This document shows positions 1 to 17,553 of a stretch of DNA of 64,000 nt, piece by piece. The notes beneath the pieces were generated by a model. The model was not told the DNA's origin. It made no database searches and saw only the letters and a program-made list of their open reading frames with translations. Origin of the DNA: Gorsachius magnificus. Its lineage: Eukaryota; Chordata; Aves; Pelecaniformes; Ardeidae. The translations under genes were made by a program, and so were the position numbers. Each line of letters begins with the position of its first letter. Position 1 is the first letter of the stretch. The stretch covers positions 33,687,007 through 33,751,006 of the forward strand of contig CM067086.1 of the NCBI GenBank assembly GCA_034008185.1. The letters are read 5' to 3'.

Positions 1-3398
<3,398 letters not shown>

Positions 3399-5817
3399 TC
3401 AAGACTCCACACTGCTCTATCCAAGTCAGGAACTGCAGTCTCATGAAGCGACCACCACATCGTTTGGCACCTTTCTCTCTAAGAGCTTTGCAATAGGAAC
3501 AGTGGGGATACTTCAGGCTGGGACTGAAGGTGGCTACTACAGGTGTCAAAAAATATGTAATTTGCACAGGAGGTAGCAATACAAATTATGATTTTGAGGA
3601 TCCAACAGGGCTACATAAAGGGCCCTGACACATGAAAATTACTGGCTAGCAAGCAGGCTGCAGTACTGCCTGTCTGGCTTATTCGATGTGTGCAAAAATG
3701 GGGCTAAGGCTCCCCTTCAAACTTCCATCAGTGAAAGTGTGAGTAACTCCTTTGGTTGTCTTCTGCATTAGAGGGCTCTGCAGCAAAGCCAGCTGTCCAT
3801 CCACTTTGCCTTGAAAAAATGCAATCCATCCTGTTATAGTGTCACCTTCAGGAGAAACAGTGTAAGGGAAGCTGTGATGTTCCTCTGTACATGAAGTGTA
3901 ACTGCGAAGGCGAAGGATAGCAGCTGAGTATATTTCAATTTTGGTGTCTTAACTTTTTTTTTTTAAGATACAAACTGGAACCTCTGAAGTGGGCATTAGC
4001 TATCTAACAGCAGTACTGATGCTAATACAGAGCTTCAAGGCATGCAGTGGAGAAACTTGCTAATACAACTTACACAAGACCAAAGGAATCCAAAAGAATT
4101 TCCAATGTATTAAATGCATATTTTGCATTTAACATTTGTGAACTGACCAGAAGCTGACTGATTGCTACGACAGTATGTTTTGACTTTAATGATCCTGAAA
4201 GGTTTTCATGGGAGGCTGTTCCTTCTTAGAATGCAATTGAATGAATGGGCAATAACACTAGTGATTGTGTAAAGGACTTCACCTGGAATGCAGCGCCTCA
4301 GTTAAATGCCACTCTACAATTACAAAATGCCATTATGGGTTGTCAAGGCTTTTCAGGCTGCAAATGGCATGTGGGCTGTCCTTTGGGAACTTTGGCTATA
4401 TTTCATGAAAAGATAGAATCACTGCAGTTATTTTGGGTTCGAACTGGAAACAGGAAATCTAGAAATACTATGCAAGGCCTGGTTGACCTTTCAGAGACTA
4501 ACAGACATTGTGTGTTTCAAAAGGTCTCAGAAAGAAAAAACCTTTCCTCTGAGCATCCTGCCTTTGCCCATGGGTTAGGGAAATATAAGCAGGAGTTAGC
4601 ATTACGTGGTGCTGTGTGCACTGTGATGGTTTATGTGATGCAAGAAAGACTGCACTGCCTCACTGAGTAGGCATCTCAAGTGGATGCAACCCTGCACACG
4701 CCTCATCTCCTCACCAGAAAGCCCTCAAGTGTCCTCTATCCTGGTTATGCTTTACAGGCAGAAAGACCCAAGAGTCCTTCTCCACCATGTCCAGCAACTG
4801 ATGCCCTTCTTTGGCATCACAGTGTGGTTATCCTGCAAATCTTTTCTATTTGTGTTGGGTTACATCCACTCTTTAGAGTCATACTGCTTTGTAAGAGGGA
4901 GGCAACAATCTACAGCAGAAAGAAGGGCAGATAGCTGGTGCCACGGTGTAGGCTGTAATCGATCAGACAGAATTATACGCTACCCTTCTTTTAAAGGAAA
5001 CAGTGGCTGCAAATATTGTGGCATGCCTCCATGACTTCTGTTTAGGGTACTGGGTATCTCAGATACTCTAACTGGCCTACAATGAATGGCTGAACTCTGA
5101 TTTCATTGGGAGAAAATATAAAAGATATGGACTCAAGCAAAACCATCTCCTTCTTTGTTCTTCAAGAAACAGAGACATTTTCTCAGCTGCCCTTTCTGAA
5201 CTCTCAGGATCATTTTATCCAAAGACTAGCACAAGTCTTTACTAGCTGTTGAAGGCAAGAGGAAAGAAGCAAGGCTCTTGTTGGCTACTGTCAGTGTCTT
5301 CTTCAGAACCAATTGTTTCATCCTGATTGTCTAAGTAGCAATCTGAATGCAATAAGATACTGCTTAAGATTATTATAGAGTTTGTAATTAGAAAAGTCTC
5401 TCAAGATCTAAGTATGCCTTAACCCTTGCCAAGGAGGGTACAGACTGGAATGCAGCAAGGAATACGTATTCGTTACATAGGCTGATGAAGGCCTGCCTGA
5501 AACAGACACTCGTGCCACTATTACTAGGCTAAGACTGCTTTCAGTATATTTTTCAGATTGTGATGCAGCTGAGGACCTTATCTGGAGCTTGCTCCAGGCT
5601 GTTTCATTTTATCTTGCTTAATTATTTAAAAGTTATTCATAGGTAGCAAGACCACCTGTCTGGGAAGATCCTAATTCTGGATTATGAAGTGTGCTTGCTT
5701 TTGATTGTGGTTTGAGAATAACAGAAGGAACAGTAAAAGCAAACAAGTCTATATTTAACGGTCGTTAAATAGAATGCAAGTGCTCCTACTTACATAGCAA
5801 ATATATGTATATAATAG

Positions 5818-6371
5818 TGTCCTGGTTTCGGCTGGGATAGAGTTAATTTTCTTCACAGAAGCTAGCATAGTGCTGTGCTTTGGATTTAGTACTAGAAGAA
5901 TGTTGATAACACGCTGATGTTTTTAGTTGTTGCCAAGCAGTGCTCAGACTGCTCAAGGACTTTTTGAGCTTCTCCTGCTTGGCCAGGTGCATAACAAGCT
6001 GGGAGTACAGCACAGCTAGGACCCAAACTGTACAAAGAGCTATTCCATACCATATAACGTCATGTTCGGGGGGGTTGGTGGGTCGGTCAGTCGCTCGGGT
6101 ACTGATCGCTGCTCGGGACGGGCTGGGCATCGGTCGGCGGGTGGTGAGCAATTGCATTGTGCATCATTCATTTTGTATATTCTGTATATTTTGTTATCAT
6201 TCTCATTATTACTATTATTATTATTTTCTCTTATTAAACTGTCTTTATCTCAGCCCTCGGCTCTACCCTTTTTTCCCCTTCCCGATTCTCTCCCCCATCC
6301 CACTGAGGGAGGGGGGGGACTGAGCGAGCGGCTGCGTGGTGCTTAGTTGCCAGCCGGGTTAAACCACGACA
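5818..6371 (+). mobile_element. Solo LTR of an avian ERVL-type endogenous retrovirus
   Basis: The 554-bp element begins TGTCCTGGTTTCGGCTGGGA and ends GGTTAAACCACGACA, the termini of a very common avian LTR family. It is flanked by a perfect 5-bp target duplication AATAG (5813-5817 and 6372-6376), which fixes both borders. An ATTAAA polyadenylation-type signal lies at 6233-6238, followed by a C-rich stretch and a G run, as expected for the LTR 3' half. There is no internal retroviral sequence or second LTR, so this is the product of LTR-LTR recombination. It lies in antisense to GPHN. Open frames inside it are chance frames. Confidence 0.92.
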
Positions 6372-7257
6372 AATAGATATATAATTACTTAACAAAGAAA
6401 AAAACAACACCATCAAAATAAGTGCAAACTAAAACCAGATAAGGACTCAACTCTGTTTATGAGGGCGGCATGCCACTGGAGTAGTTCACCATACAGCTTT
6501 TTTATTACGTGCCATGTAAAAAGTTGAAGATTACTGGACTTGGTGCATTTTTTAGCATTTCCAGTAGAATGACCTGTATAATATAATAAATATATAATAT
6601 ATTTACCATCTGTATAATGCAAGATATTTAAAAATTCTACCACTAAAACTTCATCCAACCAATAGCACTGCCTATCATCTTTAGATAGCTGCAAAATGTG
6701 ACAGAAATTGTAACAAACTGAATGATTATGGCTAGTTTGGTTTTTATTCTGAAGAAAGAAGACATTTACAGAATTCCCTCCCTTGCCTTTGCAGAAGGCT
6801 CTTTCTGCCCTATTTGGCACATTTCTTTTTGTCACTCAGGTCCATCTAACTTTCTACCCTACTTGAGGCTGGTAGTTCTGCGACTGCAATTAACACAAAA
6901 CATCCTTAGAGGAGTCACCTGCTGTAATCTTCCATCAACACTGTAGCAAACATTTTCCTTGCCTTTAGTGAATTTAATGCAGAGAGTTATAATTCAAGTT
7001 GCGTATTAACACATATTTACTATAATCAGATAACAAGATACTACTAGTTTCATTTGTTGCGTAAAAATGAGCAGCTTCTCTTTTGGATTGACATGGAAAG
7101 GGAAAAAATAATTGAAGACTATTAACTTCTGAAAGAACAGACAAAATAACTTCGGCATCTGAGCATAACAGGACAAGATTGTTCTAAAAGGCCTGTGACA
7201 AATCACCATGAAGCTGAGAAATAACACTCACTGTCTGAGCAGGTACAAATCAGAATC

Positions 7258-7345
7258 TATAGTCTGAAGCCCTGGCCATTGCTAGGGGCAGGATACTGGA
7301 TTAGCTAGACTAATGGTCTAATTTACTATGATAAATCCTTTAAAA
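7258..7345 (+). mobile_element. Ancient CR1/L3-type 3' end
   Basis: The sequence CTGGCCATTGCTAGGGGCAG, GATACTGGATTAGCTAGACT and AATGGTCTAATTTACTATGA follows the order of the conserved 3' end of old amniote CR1/L3 elements (GGATACTGG.CTAGATGGACCA..GGTCTGA). It is heavily diverged and the flanks are not recognisable. Confidence 0.65.
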
Positions 7346-9866
7346 TGTCTTGTGAAAGTGCTATTCTTGGATTTTTTCCTTCACGGACAGAACTGTAACA
7401 GGTGCTCAACTATAATGGTGAATACCTTAATCAATGTAAAGTAGATTTTGATGGGAAGTCTCATTTCCAGATGGCAAAACTATTCTGTTTCATTTGGTGA
7501 TTCTCAAAGTCAGAGCGACATTGTGCACAAGAAGGGAGAGTGCTTTTCTAACGTGCTGCAGTTGATTAAAAAAAATTATACTCTCTGTATGTTTCTGATC
7601 ACATCCAAGCATCTTCTGTAAATACCACTAAGAAAATTTGTTCTGTAAGGATTACATACTGTTTATGAAACTATTCATGTAGGTAAGTAAGCACAAATCC
7701 AAACCTTCTTTCAACAGCAGAAATCCCCATCTACAGCAGATTGTGTCTGCACAAATATTATGTGTATTGTACATACATTTTTGAAGCTGCAGACATAATG
7801 CTTTGCATAAAGAGTCCATGTACTTTTCAGTATGTCTTTATATTCTCTGCTAATTTTGCCAGTCTGATAAACAGAGCATCTACTTCGCTACCTCAATTTC
7901 TTGACCCTCTTTATTCAGTTTTCTGGAATGGAATGAGCAGTACAATCTGGAAATTAGTTGGAGGGTATCCGTTGTATAGTGGCAGCAGCATGCGTAGAAT
8001 CCAGTAAGCAGATGCGTGACATCACAGTTGACATGCCACTTGATTTCATTAATTTGAAGAGAGGGCTTGCAGGATGGCAGTATACCAGAACAGGAACACC
8101 TTCTGGATTCATGACAATTTCTGATTATCAAAGCTAGTTTGTGGTTAGGCTGTTAGGCAGCACTTGATTACTGAGCTGTCTTTGAACTGAAAAGATACAC
8201 AGGAGCTTAAGAGCTTGAACAAGAAAATGGTGCAAACCTCATTAAAATAAGACATCAGCCATGTAGAAGATTTTTCCTTTATCTCTCTCAAAAGAAATAG
8301 CTACAGTACAGTCAAGACCAAATAATTCTCTATGTTTTAAGTGCCATTTTTAAGTACCCTAAATTACAGTGTAATTTTCTCTTTCAAATAGAAATCAATG
8401 TCTGTTAATTCACTTCTGTTGATCCTATTGTTGTGCTTCACAGTCATTAATTATAAATCTGTCAGCCTTTTCTGTGATACAACCCTTAACACCGGCAGTT
8501 TGATACATGCAATTAAATGGCTCGGTTTCATAATTTAATTTAGAAAACAAATAACAACAAATGGTGATCTGCATCACCTACCACTCTGCGGTAAAATGAG
8601 CGATTGCTGTAAAATTGAACTGGAACATTTAGTTAGGACTGCCTTATCAAGCCATTGTCACAGTACAAAATCCATAGTTCATTACTAATTTCCAGGACCA
8701 TTTCCACCAAGTTGTTTCCACAGTAGTCTCATTCATTCAAATTAACCTCATTACCTGAGAGTCACTTCCAGTCCTTGTTCATTGCCATGTACAGCTATTA
8801 CTGTTGGGTGACTAATAGAAACACTTGTGATTGTTGTACTCTTCTATGCATCAGCTCAGGCTTTTATAAACCTAGGTCTTCTGGAAACCTGTACTTGCAA
8901 AATTTGTGCATGCAGACCATCACAGTTTGCACCTTAAACCTGCGTGCTTTACAGATACATTGGACACAGATACAGAAAGATACTCATGCACCACAATGCA
9001 CCAGATGCATGCAGAAGTGTCTATCATGAGTACAAAAGCAGAGCTGGGTAACCTTTCTTGCCTACTGTTTTACTTTGTTTGAAAGCATCTGAAATATTTC
9101 AGTTGTATGCTGAAATAATCACCCCTTCAGACATGATTCCTCACAGATTCAGAGGAGCTGCAGATTCCTGGACACATAGTAAAAACTGAAGTGCTAGCAG
9201 TGGTCCTACACCAGTCATGCTAAAGACCAAAGGAGACCTGCTACTCCTCTACAGTAGCTGACTATAAACTTCAAAAGGCTGTGTGCCATCTGTAGGTACC
9301 CTGAGTTTTGCACATTCTGGCCATGCCCACACAAACTGGGAACAGTGGTTTGTGCTGGTTTTACGTCTTTGGAGGTCTCTTTTCTGCTAAACAGATCTCC
9401 CACAAGAAAAAAAAGATTTAACTAAGGTACAAGGACCTGCTAGAAATCCCCCTTGTATGCTAAGATCCTAATCAAGCTTCTAGTTCTACAGCAAAAAAAA
9501 AAAACCCACCTCCAAAACAACAAAGAATTTACTGAAGTAAAACTTTCATCAAAAAACCAAGAGACTGTACTTATTGTATTCAAGACAGAGATCTCATCAA
9601 GCTCAATGACATTTCTGTTTGAGGAAAGATGGGATATGGATTTGATCCTTTATGATTAACTCTCATTTTTCTTCTTGTGCACATTCAGTTGAGGTGACAG
9701 ATTTCAAAATGAATAGATGAATGCAGCTGGGCATAAAGACAAAGTCTGTCACCCACTTCTCACCTCATGGCCAAGAGGAATATTTTGCATATCAGTAATT
9801 TCCAGGATGCAGAACAGTGAATAGATGCCATATGAGGTTTAGCCAACTAAACCCCAACTTCTGTAG

Positions 9867-9950
9867 AATGTAATATTGAATATAATTTGATGAATGTATT
9901 TCAATGTATTTCAATGAATGTAACTCAATGAATGAATATTTGAATGTAAT
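9867..9950. repeat. Degenerate short tandem array (TGAATGTAAT / TTCAATG units)
   Basis: GAATGTAATATTGAATATAA, then GATGAATGTATTTCAATGTA and AACTCAATGAATGAATATTT form imperfect units of roughly 10 bp. Confidence 0.6.
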
Positions 9951-12900
9951 AGGAATTCTGTGTTTTGACTAGTACAGTTTTTGAAAGCAGAAGAAGATAC
10001 AATTTTGATTATGTATGTAGGAACATATGGGCACTCTTCTGAAACTGTATTTGTTTCAAAATTCTCCAGTGTATTTCATCATGTTCTCATAATGTTTCTT
10101 CCTTCTACCTTCTGTGGTATTTCCCTGGATCACTTTGAACAGATGCAGTATGTTTTCCCTAAGAATATAGGCCAGCTTGTGCGGAAAGCTGGAATAATTA
10201 CAGTAGCTTTTGGCTTGTTCAGTATGACTATGTAAGTTTGGTCTATCTGATAGCAACATAAAAGAATCTGGTTTTGTTCCTTTTTGCTGCCTCTTTAATT
10301 GATGCCACTGCAAATAAGAACAATATTTTGCAGAGTATTCCTTTTCATGTTACATTTACGAACTCAAAGAGACTTTGATTAGAGGTCTTCAAATCTTTTG
10401 CAGAAGTTACCATGAGATCTGCCTAATGCCTTTAACTTTATATCTGGATAGTAACATATTTTACTCCACTGTTTCCATGAACTGTTTCAGATGACTCCTG
10501 CTTGTATATATGCCAGAATGACGAAAGACCAGAGAAAGACAGTGCCATGGGAGCGCAACAAGAAAAGGTCCCATGTTGCAGAAGGAAGGTGCTTATGTCC
10601 TATGGCGCACACTGCTACACGAAGGCATTACATTATTGATGGCTGGATCCGGTATCGCATTCTTGTCTGCTGCTTGTGTGCATTCATCTGCAAGCATTTT
10701 CTTGTGAATTGTAGTGATTTTTTTCATCAGTGCTGAAGGAACAGGACCAAAGCTTTACCAACAGTTGTCTTCAGGTGCTGTGCCACTGTACTAACCTGTG
10801 AGCACTTTATCCACTCTAAATCAAGGCTAGTGTGTGTCCTCTGAATGTAAGAAGCAGCCTGAAAACAGCTGGTTTCCATTAACTAATAAATTATCTGTGG
10901 CTATTTTACTGCCTGAGTACAATAAACCTTATCCCAATACTTACCAGAAATCCATTAGTTTTTCCAAGAAGTTGGATGGGATTTCACTGGTAAAGGTAAT
11001 AGCTTCTATTTTATCTTCCCTCTTATGAAGGAAGTGAATCTATATGGATTCACTGAAAAGTTTTCACTTTTGCAGTGGAAAATATTCAACAGTTGTTGCT
11101 GGGTTGAAATAATATGACTGAAGATTACACCACACAATACAGTAATTAATGCCAAAGACATTGCTCATCAGTAAAGATGACAGTGCACTGGTGAGTCTGA
11201 AGGGTAAACACGGTTCTGCAGTTACATCTTTCAGAGCACTCATGAAATATGAGAATTGGTTTATACTGACATAACTGCAAGTATGTCAGTATTATGATTG
11301 ATGTAATTAGTGCCGGTTGCTTATATAAAGCAAATAGTATTACTAAATCTGACACATAGTGAGTGGTATTGTTATAATGGAATTTCTTACCTTTTCATTT
11401 TGCTTTAGCTTAAATTTTAAGTAAATTTCAAATAAACTTTAAGTAAATTCATCCCCCCTGTAAACTGGTGTAACTGCTATTGAACTATAGTACGGGTGTC
11501 TCTATGACAAGTAGGAATGCAATCTCTAAAGGCAATGTCTCATTCATTATGCCTCAATACCTCAAATGAAGGTTTTCTCTGTAAAGCTCCACTTTTTACA
11601 GAATCATGATTTAGTCACTTGGAAAAATGTCTGTTTCCAGAAAAAAAATGACTCGGAAGCCACAGGTCAGAGACAATACAAAAAGGTCTTTTAAAATTCC
11701 CTGTCACCACCTATGTCTTAAAATAAATATTTTTTATAAAATGTCTATTTTTGTTTACTAAAACACAATACAAATTCTCCAAGAAGAGTAAACTACAGTT
11801 TATAAGAAGTAAGTGAAGAGATGGAACAGAGAGAGAAACTTATCCTGTTTGAGACCAGCAAGTCAATTTTTTGACAGCCAATGGAAGGAACTAGAACTTC
11901 ATTTGTCTCTACAATACTGGACTATATTCCTTTGAGCACAAGATGTTTTTAGTGTAAGAAAATGCCCACTGCCATTTTCTCCTGCTCTAGGAGCTGAAGC
12001 ATTTCCTTATTGCTCATGCTTTGGGTAGCAAGGCTTTATTCTAGGGGCTGTTTTTGTTGATGCTTGCCCCAGCACTGCTTAGAAGAGCCCAAAGGCTCAT
12101 TTAACATGTCCTCTAGATTTAGTCTGTTAGCAATGATATGTGAACCAACTTCTATTCCAAGTTGATCACCTGCTGGTAGATTACAGCTTCTAAGCAATTT
12201 CTGGTAAAGCATACAGTCTGTATCATGTTTTTCACATTAATCTAAAATGTTTTAAAGACTGCAGGTTCTTGTAAGCTAATGGCAGTTAAGTTTTTTGGAA
12301 TGTGTAGAGTATAGAATAAGATTCTAGTGGGTTGATCTCTTTAGTCAATTTAATGAGGAAAACCTAATGACAACCTGGCTTCAGCACGAACAACCAACTG
12401 CTAAGCAAGAACAAGTCTTTTGAAGGCTAAAGATATGGCAGATTGATTTGGTAATGAGTACAGAAACTTGTTTTTCCAGTATGCAAAGTGAACACTAAAC
12501 TATAAATCAATCCTCCAATCTTTTGTTCCAAAAATATGCCCATTAACCTCAATGAGGATCCTCATATGACTGAAGTTTTCAGGTATTAGCCTTCGATAGG
12601 GTTTTAATTACTTTTCTGCCTATTTTTAATTCCTACAAGAATCAAACTATGGAAAGTAATTTTTTTGTTTATTAATGGAGAAAATGATAGGTGGTTTACT
12701 CTCCCTCTGTTATTGCTCCTGCCCCTTTGGCCTGTCATAGGAGGTAAATTCTGTAAATTAATCTGTATTATTAAGCCATCCTCCCTAAATAAGACCTAGT
12801 ATATCATTGTACATGTATTTTGGAAAAAAAGCACAGTGGATAGTTTAGAGATTTCATGAACATTCCAGTTAGCCTGCTTTAGAGATGATCAGTATGGTAA

Positions 12901-15604
12901 TAGAAAAACAAGTGTGCAGGTATGACTGAAGACTTCCCTAGGGCTGTACTCTGCTACCACCTTCAAGCAGGTTTCTTCCTGATTTCCTCTACTTTTAAAA
13001 GGGAAAAGCCTTGATGGGTAAAGATGTTTGCTGCTACTGATGAGTAATATAAACATTCTTGGTATTAACAGAATTTTAATTTTATCAACGTTGTGGAGCG
13101 AGGTATGCCTACAGTGCACTGGTGCATAAGAATTTAACTGACAAGGCAGTGTTATTTAATGGACAGAATCAAATACCATTTGCTTGTGTATGGCAACCTT
13201 TGGTAGAATCCGTGCTCCAAGCTCTGCACTGACAGACACCCAGTCGAGCCTGCCTGTGAGCATGCATGTGCCTCAATGTCCCAAGTGTTTTAAAAACAGT
13301 GCTCACCAATCTGGTAGGCCTGTCTCCGCAGTGTTCTGGAAGCTCTCTGTCCCTTCTTCTTTAAAAACATCTGGCTTCCTGAGGGTAAAGGAAGCAAAAG
13401 GGGTATAATAAAGAGCCAGAGAAGGAGAGGCTCCTGGGGTGAAAGGGATGCTCTGTGCCCAGCTGTGTCCCCCTTGGTGGCTCTGAATATTCAAAATCAT
13501 CAGGGGAAATGCTTCCTCTCTGCAAGGCCAGCCAACAGGAGAGAAAGGGAGTGCACGGGAACACCTTTCTGTTATAGGTTGGACAGGCTTCACATAAGGA
13601 TGAAGAGTTATGGAAGGATTTAGGCTCAACTGGGCATGCCAACAATGCGTAGTTCGTCTTTGCTTGCAGAGTCTATGGAGAAGCTTCTTTACTCTTGACT
13701 TCCAGACAAAGCAAAATGAAGTGTTAAACACTGGCATTTTGGAAGGAGGACCACAGATAATGGGAAAGTATTTGGAGATGGGCCCCACAGAAACATTTTT
13801 ACTCATGCTTTCTAGCTTCTTATTCAGGAAATGGGTCTTAAGGGATATTAAATTTCACCTTCTTGACTACAAGGGGGAAGGGACTGTATTTATCCTAATT
13901 TTGTATCTCCATAGTCAATAAAGATGCCACTTCATTCATGAGAAGCTTCATACCCAGCTACCCTGCTCCAAGAGGCAGGATTAGAAAAAATGTCCAAGAC
14001 CGAAAAAGTTACTGCCATCAGGACCTTATTTAAAACAATGTTTTGCTATGAATTATTATTTTATGAAGACAGCATTTCCTTTCACTGGGAAGAAATATTT
14101 TTTAGATAGTGTCCTTTGTAACAGAAATATGAAATAAGCTGAAATTTATGTCTTTATACTCTTAAATGTAGGACAATTACATGTAAAAAATCTTTATTTG
14201 ACATGAAGGTTTATAAACGTCTCTTTTAGACTAAATCAAGATGATCAAGACTGAAATGGACCAAGTAATGAATCACCATTGTGCAACTCTTGAGCCCTTT
14301 CTTCTTTTCAGCTGGCTGGACTGTTAACAACAAAAAAGTCGAGCTCCCTCCCCAGTCCCCAGCCCAGGCTCTGTTGATCCTGCCCATAGCAGGTGCAGTC
14401 TATCATTTCAAAGATCTCTTCTGGGCACATGTGGATCCTGTCTGACTAAGGAATGTGAGGAGAAGACGGGGCCAGTGTGCCTGTTATACTGTTATGCATG
14501 CACAAGGACACTCCTGACACGAAATCTAAAATCCTCTTTATCACCTTGTAAGTCCATGCCTGGTTTCTCTCATAGGTCATCACAGAAAGGGTCTGTCAGA
14601 TCAGATGCATACTAATGTTGTTTGGAAGTCAAGGAAAAATATTAAAACTATTCAGGTTATAAGTTTAGATGTCCATTTCTTTCTGACAGTTTTCCCAAGA
14701 TTGCCATTTCCTAAAATGGCTTCAGTCCCTCATTTGTTCTATTCATTGCCAGAGAACAAAGTCAGTCTTTGCTTCCCTAAATAGGGTCACTGTATCAGGA
14801 AGTGACATACAAAAGAATTTGAGATTTCATAAGTGATCCCTGCTTCTGGTTTACTCATCAACATTACAGATAGCAGTCTCAAAAATATCAAGAACTTTTT
14901 CCAGCAAGAAGCTAAACTTTGAGAGTGCTCCCACTCCCACAATGTTCTTTCCCAAGAAGGCAGATTAAAACTACAGATGTTTCTAAACAACGCAATGAAT
15001 TACACAGAGGTAAGGAAATCAAAAGCTTCTTGTTGAAATTTCCAGAAAGTCTCAAATTCATTTGAGCATCACCTATTCAAATAGCCAAAGCTCTGACTGG
15101 CATTCTGGCATGGTTTTTATAGATCACTATTGCTGTGTTATTTCTGCTGATACTGGTCTTCTGAGTTTGTGCTTCTACTACAGATTGTCCATTAGTATAA
15201 CATGAAAATTAATTTAGTTCTCTGAAGTAAGAGTTAAGAGATTATTTGTGACCAGGAGAAATAATTTTGATAGTTTTGTCTGATTTGGTATTTAACATAG
15301 CCTGGGTACCCCCCTGAACTTGATTCTGTTTGAACTGTAGGTCACATTTAAATAAATATCCAACCTTGCATTGAAATGAGTATCTATCAAAGCACGTGAT
15401 ATAGTTTCCTAATGACAATTACTTTCACAGTTAAAATTATGCTTTGCTTGCAGTCTGAATTAGATTAACTTTAATATCTAGCTATTACTGATGAAATAGA
15501 AACTTTATTCAAAGTTTATTCTCCATGCGGCTCAGTATTATTGGAATGTAAACAAGTCATCTTGTAAGACTATTTTTGTTGAACTAAACAGCCTAAGTTC
15601 TGAT

Positions 15605-16080
15605 ACTGTTGGAGTATATGGTCCATCCTTCAACCACTTAAAAAATGTAATGGCCCTCCTCCAAATTCTATACAATATACTGTTGCTGTCTTGTCCTGGG
15701 AATACAAAGGTAAGGTCAAAAATAACCTCCTAATTCTACATGAGACTTAGCTCTTTATACCTATGCTAGAACTTGTATTTAGCAGATTACTCGCTATGAT
15801 TCTCAAATCTTCTCCTAAATCTTTACTTCTCGGGATATAGTCCTCCATCCTGTAAAATCTACATACATTCTTTAGTCCTATATGTATCAATTCATACTTG
15901 GCTGTATTACTAATAACTCATAACCAGTTTTCTAAGTATTCATATTGCTGACACAGTGACCCATCTTGAACATTCACCACTTCTTTGATCTTTCTGTATC
16001 TACTGCCTTTATTAGTTTTAATTATTTTCTTCTTGGGTATTAATAGTATAATTTCAATCCTCAAAAATTTCTCAGTGACT
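15605..16080 (-). mobile_element. Ancient CR1/L3-like LINE remnant
   Basis: Read on the plus strand, the landmarks AATGGCCCTCCTCCAAATTC, TGTATCAATTCATACTTGGC, GACCCATCTTGAACATTCAC and ACTGCCTTTATTAGTTTTAA occur in the order expected for the reverse complement of a CR1/L3 ORF2 end. The corresponding section of the 29237-30385 copy has the same order. No frame is open over any length, so the insertion is old. Confidence 0.6.
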
Positions 16081-17526
16081 TGGGAATCCTAATTCCTGCA
16101 TATGATCTAGATATTAAGGAGGCTGAAAGTCATTTAAGTGGATGATATTTTGGCTGTAAACAGAATTTATGTCTCAAGTATTTTTTAAAACATTAATATA
16201 TGCCTCAAGAATAGACTACAGTAGTTTTTATTTCCCTCCAACAAATACAGTTACAGATTCCCTCTGTTTTCAAATATAGGAAGATTTTCATAGCATTCTG
16301 TCCTCTTTATTATTTGCTGTTTAGCGTCATGTTTTACTACTAGGCTGTGATTCTATAAATGCTAATTTGGGAAGAAGTCCATGCTTGTGTTGAGGACAAT
16401 TATGAGAATGACACACGGTTGTGCATTAGCTTTGCGCCTGTCACCTCTACAGCATGAAATTTTATTACCTGTCACACTATGTAGTTTCCTACTGGTACAA
16501 AAGATCCCCTGGGACTTGCACTGCCCCATTTCACAAGTTCTTTTTTTTTCACCTCTGTTTTGGCTCAGATGTTTCTTTGTATTTTCTGAGTATGTGCCTT
16601 AGATGAGATGACTTGTCAAGTATGACAACTTATCTGAAGTTTGCCCTAATGATTATCAAGAGTTGTGACAGATATTAAACATTTCTGCTTGAAAAGAAGA
16701 GTATTTTTCTTGACAGGGCACAATGAAAGAGAAGACCTCCATATCTGAATCACTTTCAAACTGTTAACCAGTGTCCCTGGATTCATTAGGCTATGATCAC
16801 ACTTTATGACACCATGATCCTTTCAGCAGATCTAGAACTGAAGTCACTTTAGCAAAAACTAATATTGTGACATTTGATTTAAGGCCTTTTCTCTAACAAG
16901 CCTTTTCTTGCAGTCATTTGTTAAATGACACTATACTACTACTACTAATTCTGTTCACAGTGTATTTGATTGTACCCAAGCTGGACATTAAACTGGTGCA
17001 GGGAGAGGCTAGGATTCTGCTGAGTGCAGAGAGTGTCTGAATTTTGCCTATAACTCATATTCTAATTCATATGATTATATATGTCAAGTTGATACTGCAT
17101 AAGAAATTTGAGAGTTAGAGCAGTTTCCCCGTTCTTCTCCCTCCACTCCAGATGCAACCCACATAAGTACAAAAGATTTAAATCTCTTTTTGGATGGCAA
17201 ACATAAAATTCACGCAGACTAAATCCTTGAATGAGATCTTAGTATCCCTTCCAAAATATGAAGGGGCTCTTTCAAAGCCTTTATTTTAGGGATATCATAC
17301 AGTGATGCTGTTACAATAGCAAGGGTGATTTTTAATGGGTTTACCTGTCACTTAGGAGCTTTATGTCAAACAGTATGTCATGAAAGGGAGTCATGAAAGG
17401 GAGGTATATAAATGAGAAACTAATCACTTCTAATGTAGAAAAGCTCTCATATGCTGCTGATTTTATAACTATTCTAATACATTTTTAAAGCAACTGAGAA
17501 GATAATGTGAATTTTTTTTTTCCTGA

Positions 17527-17553
17527 GGAGAGAGAAAGATTCTTTCTCTCTCC
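17527..17553. repeat. Perfect 13-bp inverted repeat, 1-nt centre
   Basis: GGAGAGAGAAAGA (17527-17539) and its reverse complement (17541-17553) are separated by one T. The arms are purine-rich and pyrimidine-rich respectively. It lies next to a T8 run ending just before 17521. Confidence 0.9.

Noticed and set aside
4245..4670. 141-codon open frame on the plus strand
   Set aside because: No family resemblance, no splice or promoter context, and it lies antisense in a GPHN intron. Cys and His richness gave a passing resemblance to a retroviral surface protein but no motif could be confirmed.
5940..6346. Open frames inside the solo LTR
   Set aside because: LTRs do not encode proteins here; the Tyr/Leu runs come from the ATT-repeat part of the LTR.
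13303..13806. 167-codon open frame on the minus strand with a second overlapping frame
   Set aside because: The segment is locally GC-richer, which lengthens chance frames. The translation has no recognisable domain and frames are open on both strands at once.
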